DNA of 28,473 bases, taken from positions 71,748-100,220 of the forward strand of contig DHDH01000013.1 of NCBI GenBank assembly GCA_002399235.1, in the 5' to 3' direction. The stretch comes from Firmicutes bacterium UBA4881. GTDB lineage: Bacteria > Bacillota > DTU065. Positions 23,474 through 28,473 of the stretch are shown here, piece after piece. A program made the translations under genes and the position numbers. How positions within the stretch are numbered: the stretch's first letter is position 1; every line of letters begins with the position of its first letter. Under the pieces are notes generated by a model. It was not told where the DNA came from and made no database searches. It saw only the letters and a program-made list of their open reading frames with translations.

Positions 23474-24631
23474 ATGGCACTATCTTCTCACTGGCTTATT
23501 ATCATAAGTGCCTTATTAGTTGTTTTAGGGAGCTTAGGTCAGTCTACATTAGGTATACTTTTGTTGCTAATTAGCTTACTCTATCCACCCTTTACTAAGT
23601 ATTTCGTAGGGCAAATAAAAGAACTAAACCCACAAAAAAACAAGCTGGTTATGTTTAGCCAGGGGTTAGTAGTATTAGCAGTTTTATCAACCTTAATAGT
23701 AGCAACAAATGATCTTAACGCCTGGGGTACAGCTCTGGGCTTAGCCATTATAGTATTGGTTGTTTTTAATGCAGGGCTTGTAGCCAGACATACAGCCGGT
23801 GACTTAGTGTGGTCCTTTTGGGTATTAGGCTCAGTATTAGCGACAGCTTTTGTCTTTTATGACAGATATATTAGAATCAATCACCGAGCTGGCCTTTTAG
23901 TTGGTTGTAACGCAGCGGGCACACTCCTACTTATCTCCCTAAGTGTCTTTTTAGCCATGGTATTCAAAGAAACTCCACAGAGACGTTGGATTTATGCTAT
24001 CTTAGCCCTATTATCGCTTTTTGGTGTTTTATTAACTGTATCCAGAGCGGCTTGGGTAGGCATGCTAGCACTTTTCCTTTCTTTACCGTTTTTTGGTATT
24101 AAAACCAAGAAGCTAATGATCGTGGTTTTGTGTGCTTGTCTTTTACTGGGAATACTAATCTATAATATTCCTTTCTGGCGATATCGGTTTAGTACTATCT
24201 TTTCAGCTACAGGTGAGTCGTCGCGTATAAATGGTTATAAAGCAGCTACGAAGATGATGTTAAGGAATCCCGTGGGGATTGGTCTCTCCCGTTTCCAAGC
24301 CCATTACAGCGCTTACATTAGTGAAGAGAAAGAGTTACTTTCCCATGCTCATAATATTTACCTGCAGTTTGGAGCTGAACTTGGTCCTTTAGGTATGTTG
24401 CTTTCTCTATTAATTTACTTAAGCATACCTTATATGTGTTACCAAATTGCTAAGACCAAACCCTATTATGGACCAATTGGTGCTGGCTTTTTAGCAGTAG
24501 CAGTGAGAGAACTGTTCGACTGTACCACTTTAGGCCTTTCTGTAGCGGGATTTATCTGGTTTTTCTTTGGTTATATCTGTGCAGAGTATATTAAGACTGT
24601 TTCTTTAGAGAGAAAAACCACTATAGCTTAA
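23474..24631 (+). CDS. O-antigen ligase-like (Wzy/WaaL family) membrane protein
   Basis: A 385-residue protein with about ten to twelve membrane segments. The Wzy_C/O-antigen ligase pattern is present: RAAWVGMLALFLSLPF, then the outer loop RNPVGIGLSRFQAHYS and SHAHNIYLQFGAELGPLGM, with H291, H293 and N294. These proteins join or polymerise lipid-linked glycans outside the membrane; in a Gram-positive cell the acceptor would be an exopolysaccharide, a teichoic-type polymer or a protein. ATG at 23474, with AAAGGAGG 8 bases upstream, is preferred over TTG at 23471. Confidence 0.85.
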   Translation: MALSSHWLIIISALLVVLGSLGQSTLGILLLLISLLYPPFTKYFVGQIKELNPQKNKLVMFSQGLVVLAVLSTLIVATNDLNAWGTALGLAIIVLVVFNAGLVARHTAGDLVWSFWVLGSVLATAFVFYDRYIRINHRAGLLVGCNAAGTLLLISLSVFLAMVFKETPQRRWIYAILALLSLFGVLLTVSRAAWVGMLALFLSLPFFGIKTKKLMIVVLCACLLLGILIYNIPFWRYRFSTIFSATGESSRINGYKAATKMMLRNPVGIGLSRFQAHYSAYISEEKELLSHAHNIYLQFGAELGPLGMLLSLLIYLSIPYMCYQIAKTKPYYGPIGAGFLAVAVRELFDCTTLGLSVAGFIWFFFGYICAEYIKTVSLERKTTIA

Positions 24632-24643
24632 GCAAAGGGTATC

Positions 24644-24664
24644 TACTAGCTTGTGCAGCTAGTA
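24644..24664 (+). terminator. Hairpin after the ligase gene, weak terminator
   Basis: TACTAGCT (24644-24651) and AGCTAGTA (24657-24664) pair perfectly across TGTGC, 12 bases after the stop codon. No T-run follows, so termination here is uncertain. The rest of the gap up to 24908 shows nothing further that I recognise. Confidence 0.4.
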
Positions 24665-24908
24665 AATACTAAACAAAGCAATCTTACTTAGAACATCTAG
24701 TCTATAGCAGAATAGGACCTTCAAATAAAAGGAAACCCTAATGGTATGGTGAAAGGTAGGCATATAATAACCTTTTAATGTGTTATTCCTATCAGGGGAG
24801 GTTAGGCGAGGGGTTTTAGATTAAAAGCAAGTTTTGCTCTCACTTACTTGGGAAAAACTACCAGATAAATGTATTAAACAAAAGATGCATTAGGAAAGGG
24901 GTAAAATA

Positions 24909-27068
24909 GTGAAGAAAAGTTCTTTAGGACTTCGCTCTAGATTTGCTCTTTTTTCAGTAGGGATAGTGTTATTTGTAATTGTTGTTATGCTTATTCAGAA
25001 CTTTTCTAGCCTCAAAGCTCTTAATAATAGGAACCTTGAAGATACTACCAAGTTAGTTGCAGCTATGATTGTCGAGGCGAGAGAAACAGCTACAATTTCG
25101 GAAGAGGCGTTAGAAGAAGCTCTAAATAAGAAAATGGTAGAAGTTGCTAAGATGGTTAGTTGGTTATTCGCTAGGGGTTTATCCGAGGATGACCTAAAAG
25201 AATTAGCAACAGCTGCAGGCATTGATACCTATACTATTACTGATTCAGAGGGTGAAGTTATTATTAGTGAAGCGGTTGACAGTATAGGTTGGGTATTCCC
25301 GACAGATGAGTCAGCACAAGCGTATCCGTTTAGAGCAATTCTAAGCGATCCAACAATTGTTATAACACAAAAGACGCAACTACGCGACACAGATAACCAG
25401 CCATTTAAATATGTAGGTGTGGGTCGCGTAGATCTTCCAGGCATTGTGCAGGTAGGTATGTTAGCTCATAATGTTGAGGTGTTTAAAGAACAAGTTGGTA
25501 TTAAAAAAGCACTAGAACACCTACTACAGGATGAAAAATTCTTAGGCTTAGCTCTATATGAAGAAAATGGGAAAGAAGTATTTAATAGCGGTATAGAGGT
25601 TGAGTTTGATCCAGCAGCCGAAAAACAGAGAATAACTAAAGAAAAGTCAGAACTTATCACTTTCCCTGTAACTCTAGACGAAAATGAAGAATTATGGGCT
25701 ATGGTTGAACTCTCAACAGAGATTAACAACCAAGAAATGAATAAGATGATAAGCAAGACCTTATACTTTGCAGTTATAATCTTATTAGTAAGTTTTATAC
25801 TAGTGTTCTTAATCTCCAAAACAGCCATGAAACCTTTGCAACAGATGAGAAATGAACTCAATCTCCTTATAGAAGGCGATGCTGATCTTACCCAGAGGTT
25901 AGTCGTAAAGAGTAAGGATGTTGTAGGTAAACTTAGTGTTAGCTTTAATAGATTTTTAGATAGACAGTACGAGATGATATCTCTCCTACAAAGAACTACA
26001 AATAATGTAAATAATAATCTTAATAACTTACTATCATCACTTACTGAAAACGACAGAGCTGTAGAACAAGTAGCGATTACTGTTAACCAAGTAGCTCAAG
26101 GTGCTTCTGAACAGGCATCCGAAGTTACCCAAACTGTAGATGCTATGAAAGAACTGCGTGAAGCTATTTTAGCTATTGTCGAGAGTGCAGATAGACAATT
26201 AAATGAACTAGAGGTTTCCAGGCAAACAACCGATGAGACTATTCGTAATGTAGATAGAATTACTACTGAACTTCAAAAGGTCAATAAAGCTAAAGATGAG
26301 ATGGAAAAACTAGCGGCCGAAGGTAAAGGAAATGTCTTTAGTGCTTCAGAAGGTATAAGCAAAGTAGCTAGTAGCTCTAACAAAATGGGAGTAGCCTTTG
26401 ATGCCCTAGAAGACCAATCTAGACAAATTGCCGAAATTATCTTAGTGATCAATGAAATAGCTGATCAGACTAATCTACTAGCTTTGAATGCGGCAATTGA
26501 AGCTGCAAGAGCAGGTGAACATGGCAAAGGTTTTGCTGTGGTAGCTGATGAAGTAAGAGATTTAGCTGTCAAGTCTAGACAAGCTACTGGTGAGATTGCT
26601 ACTCTGATCGAAGAGAACAAAAAAAGAGTAGACGAAGTTAAACTAGTATTAAATGAAGAGCAAGAACTCTTAAAAAACGGTGTAGCTCTGGTAGAAAAAT
26701 CAGGAGATAGCTTTAACGATATTGTTAAAGCAACTGAGGAACTAAGTAATCAGATCCAATCCTTAGCTAGTATTCAGGATCTAGTTACTAATAGTCTCCA
26801 ACGGTTTAGTGCAATCATTGAGGGATTCAATACTGTAGCAGCCCTTAATGTAACCTTAGCTGCTGAGATGAACGAAAACAGTGAAAAAGTTAATGCCTCC
26901 CTCGAGTCGATTGCCGCAGTTTCTGAAGAATCAGCAGCAGCAGCTGAAGAAGTTGCAGCTTCCACAGAAGAGATTAGTAGTGTTTCGAAAACATTTAAAG
27001 AATCGTTCTCTGACATTGCTATTAAGGTTAAGGATATGGAAGCACAAGTCTCTAGTTATAAAATTTAA
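24909..27068 (+). CDS. Methyl-accepting chemotaxis protein
   Basis: A 719-residue membrane chemoreceptor. A first membrane segment (about 10-30) and a second (about 283-303) enclose an extracellular sensor of some 250 residues, likely Cache-like, with an acidic helical start (residues 50-100). A HAMP domain follows (about 304-360, AMKPLQQMRNELNLLIEGDADL), then a long coiled-coil signalling domain whose conserved tip, QTNLLALNAAIEAARAGE, begins near residue 520. The tail has alternating EESAAAAEEVAASTEEI methylation-type helices. There is no CheR-binding pentapeptide at the end. GTG at 24909 is preceded by AAAGGGG (24895-24901). No other chemotaxis gene is nearby. Confidence 0.94.
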   Translation: MKKSSLGLRSRFALFSVGIVLFVIVVMLIQNFSSLKALNNRNLEDTTKLVAAMIVEARETATISEEALEEALNKKMVEVAKMVSWLFARGLSEDDLKELATAAGIDTYTITDSEGEVIISEAVDSIGWVFPTDESAQAYPFRAILSDPTIVITQKTQLRDTDNQPFKYVGVGRVDLPGIVQVGMLAHNVEVFKEQVGIKKALEHLLQDEKFLGLALYEENGKEVFNSGIEVEFDPAAEKQRITKEKSELITFPVTLDENEELWAMVELSTEINNQEMNKMISKTLYFAVIILLVSFILVFLISKTAMKPLQQMRNELNLLIEGDADLTQRLVVKSKDVVGKLSVSFNRFLDRQYEMISLLQRTTNNVNNNLNNLLSSLTENDRAVEQVAITVNQVAQGASEQASEVTQTVDAMKELREAILAIVESADRQLNELEVSRQTTDETIRNVDRITTELQKVNKAKDEMEKLAAEGKGNVFSASEGISKVASSSNKMGVAFDALEDQSRQIAEIILVINEIADQTNLLALNAAIEAARAGEHGKGFAVVADEVRDLAVKSRQATGEIATLIEENKKRVDEVKLVLNEEQELLKNGVALVEKSGDSFNDIVKATEELSNQIQSLASIQDLVTNSLQRFSAIIEGFNTVAALNVTLAAEMNENSEKVNASLESIAAVSEESAAAAEEVAASTEEISSVSKTFKESFSDIAIKVKDMEAQVSSYKI

Positions 27069-27076
27069 AAGAAAAA

Positions 27077-27107
27077 TGGAGATGCAAACTTGCATCTCCA
27101 ATTATTG
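27077..27107 (+). terminator. Terminator after the chemoreceptor gene
   Basis: TGGAGATGCAA (27077-27087) pairs perfectly with TTGCATCTCCA (27090-27100), followed by ATTATTGTT. It starts 9 bases after the stop codon. Confidence 0.8.
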
Positions 27108-27113
27108 TTATGC

Positions 27114-27122
27114 TGGTATAAT
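27114..27122 (+). promoter_or_regulatory. Extended -10 promoter of the aminotransferase gene
   Basis: TGGTATAAT is a TGn extended -10 with a perfect TATAAT (27117-27122), just after the preceding terminator. No good -35 is present at normal spacing. It would give a leader of about 85 bases. Confidence 0.45.
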
Positions 27123-27214
27123 AACCCTATTGAGGAAAAGTTGTAAAAAGTATAAAATTAATATTGATAGTGTACAAGCCATATGGCAGGGAAGAGAAAA
27201 CGGAGTGGAACTTG

Positions 27215-28327
27215 ATGGAAATAATAGTGCCTTCTTTTGATTTAGCCCAGCAGAATGAAATTCTCTACGAAGAATTAATGACTGCTATTGGTAATGTTAT
27301 TAAATCAGGCCAATTAATTATGGGGCCTGATGTTGTCAAATTAGAAAAAAGCCTGGCCTCTTACTGTAAGACCAAGCAAGCTATTGGTGTAGCGAATGGT
27401 AGTGATGCCCTTTATTTAGCACTACTTGCAGCTGGTATTGGACCAGGGGATGAAGTTATTACAACCCCTTTTACCTTTTTTGCTACCGCTAGTTCAATTG
27501 TGAGAACGGGTGCTAAACCTGTTTTTTGCGATATTGATCTAAAAACGTTTAACCTTGCTCCACAAGAGATTGAGAAAAATCTAACTAGCAAAACGAAAGC
27601 TATCTTGCCAGTACATTTATATGGGCAAGTAGCCGAGATGGACAAGATTAATGCTATAGCTAAAGCCCATAATTTAGTTGTAATTGAAGATGCAGCTCAA
27701 GCCTTAGGAGCAAGTTACGATGGTAGACCAGCCTGCTCTTTTGGTGATCTAGCTTGCCTAAGTTTCTACCCTACTAAAAATTTAGGTGCTTTTGGCGAAG
27801 CAGGTATGGTGTTTAGTAGTAATGAGGAATTAGCCAAAAAGGTAAAACTTTTACGTGTTCATGGTTCAAGTCGTAGGTATCATCATGAGATACTAGGATT
27901 TAATTGTAGACTAGATACTATACAAGCAGCTGTTCTTAATGTAAAACTAAAGTATTTACCAGGATGGTTATCTAAAAGAAAAGCAATCGCTGCTCAGTAT
28001 GATAAGGAACTAAAAGGTGTTCCTGGTTTAATAACTCCCTATACACATCCTAAGGCAGTTCACTCTTATCACCAATATGTAATCAAAGTTAAAAACAGGG
28101 ACGAAATATATCGCAAGCTTCAAGAACAAGGTATTTCAACTATGATCTATTATCCACTGGCTCTTCATTTGCAACCAGTATTTAGTAATCTGGGTTATAA
28201 AGAAGGGGACTTCCCCTTAGCAGAACAAGCTACTCACGAAGTCTTAGCTTTACCTATGTATCCTGAGATGACCGAAGAGCAAGTGAAGTTTGTTTGTGAT
28301 AAATTAAAAACCTGTTTAATAGGATAA
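27215..28327 (+). CDS. DegT/DnrJ/EryC1-family sugar aminotransferase
   Basis: A 370-residue PLP enzyme that transfers an amino group to a keto sugar nucleotide, typically for lipopolysaccharide or exopolysaccharide sugars. Patterns: FDLAQQNEILYEELMTAI, SGQLIMGPDVVKLEK, GVANGSDALYLALLAAG, DEVITTPFTFFATASSI, VVIEDAAQALGA, and FYPTKNLGAFGEAG with the PLP lysine K188. It resembles the WbpE/FdtB branch, but the exact sugar is not decided. ATG at 27215, 6 bases after GGAGTGG (27202-27208), is preferred; a longer reading from 27164 has no binding site. A strong terminator follows. Confidence 0.92.
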   Translation: MEIIVPSFDLAQQNEILYEELMTAIGNVIKSGQLIMGPDVVKLEKSLASYCKTKQAIGVANGSDALYLALLAAGIGPGDEVITTPFTFFATASSIVRTGAKPVFCDIDLKTFNLAPQEIEKNLTSKTKAILPVHLYGQVAEMDKINAIAKAHNLVVIEDAAQALGASYDGRPACSFGDLACLSFYPTKNLGAFGEAGMVFSSNEELAKKVKLLRVHGSSRRYHHEILGFNCRLDTIQAAVLNVKLKYLPGWLSKRKAIAAQYDKELKGVPGLITPYTHPKAVHSYHQYVIKVKNRDEIYRKLQEQGISTMIYYPLALHLQPVFSNLGYKEGDFPLAEQATHEVLALPMYPEMTEEQVKFVCDKLKTCLIG

Positions 28328-28374
28328 TAGTGCTTTAATGTATCCAATTAGCTATTAAAGAGGTTTACAACACT

Positions 28375-28410
28375 AAGGACCTTTTCTGGCGCCCAGAAAA
28401 GGTCCTTTCT
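28375..28410 (+). terminator. Strong terminator, 15-bp perfect stem
   Basis: AAGGACCTTTTCTGG (28375-28389) and CCAGAAAAGGTCCTT (28393-28407) pair perfectly across CGC, ending in a T-rich tail. It lies about 48 bases after the aminotransferase stop. Confidence 0.88.
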
Positions 28411-28469
28411 ACCAATTGCTAAAATATCTATTGGGGAAAGGTATTCTACTTATTCGTGGAGGGGTATAA

Positions 28470-28473
28470 ATGA
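28470..28473 (+). CDS. Probable start of a further gene, cut by the window edge
   Basis: ATG at 28470 is preceded by GGAGGGG (28458-28464) at 5 bases. Only one codon is inside the window, so the product cannot be described. The strong ribosome binding site just after a terminator is the only evidence. Confidence 0.4.

Noticed and set aside
24763..24768. TATAAT as a promoter for the chemoreceptor gene
   Set aside because: No -35 or extended -10 accompanies it and it is about 140 bases from the start codon, so I do not list it.
25466..25861. 131-codon minus-strand frame inside the chemoreceptor gene
   Set aside because: It is a shadow of the coding frame on the other strand, without a binding site or family pattern.

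Overview
The window looks like the chromosome of a low-GC, probably anaerobic and spore-forming Firmicute of clostridial type. The signs are AT-rich DNA, strong GGAGG ribosome binding sites with frequent GTG starts, a spoVG gene behind a sigma-H-like promoter, a T-box leader on trpS, a DUF3793 gene, a MinD-type ATPase with an inserted ferredoxin domain, and a SigY-like ECF sigma module. The species cannot be named from the sequence. I see no insertion sequence, prophage, CRISPR array, rRNA or tRNA gene.

Left part (1-8700): spoVG; a tryptophan-specific T-box riboswitch and trpS; a membrane-anchored HtrA protease on the minus strand; birA; then three exported proteins on the plus strand (a GHL10/DUF187 glycosidase-like protein, a class I amidotransferase-like secreted protein, an N-acetylmuramoyl-L-alanine amidase). 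A minus-strand extracellular solute-binding protein with no permease genes follows. Most transcription units end in long, near-perfect hairpins.

Middle part (8700-14850): a minus-strand pair (polysaccharide deacetylase, then a translationally coupled GNAT acetyltransferase) diverges from a five-gene plus-strand operon: ABC ATPase, ABC permease, ECF sigma factor, zinc-finger anti-sigma factor and a YxlD/YxlE-like membrane protein. This resembles the Bacillus sigY-yxlCDEFG locus with the transporter genes moved to the front, and it is preceded by an ECF-type promoter (TGAAC-N17-CGTC) that suggests autoregulation. About 840 bases with no convincing gene and two terminators follow, then a small one-TM protein.

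Right part (14850-28473): a DUF3793 gene (+) runs tail to tail, 5 bases apart, into a minus-strand pair, mrp and a MinD/ferredoxin ATPase whose P-loop has lost both lysines. Upstream on the same strand are an MBL-fold hydrolase and a probable heterodimeric ABC exporter. After a 720-base gene-poor gap come a family 2 glycosyltransferase, an O-antigen-ligase-like protein, a methyl-accepting chemotaxis protein and a DegT-family sugar aminotransferase; the three polysaccharide genes suggest surface glycan synthesis. The window closes at the start codon of a further gene.

The strongest candidates for new biology are the lysine-less MinD/ferredoxin protein beside an intact Mrp, the minus-strand terminator that implies transcription antisense to DUF3793, and the reordered SigY-like module with its own ECF promoter.
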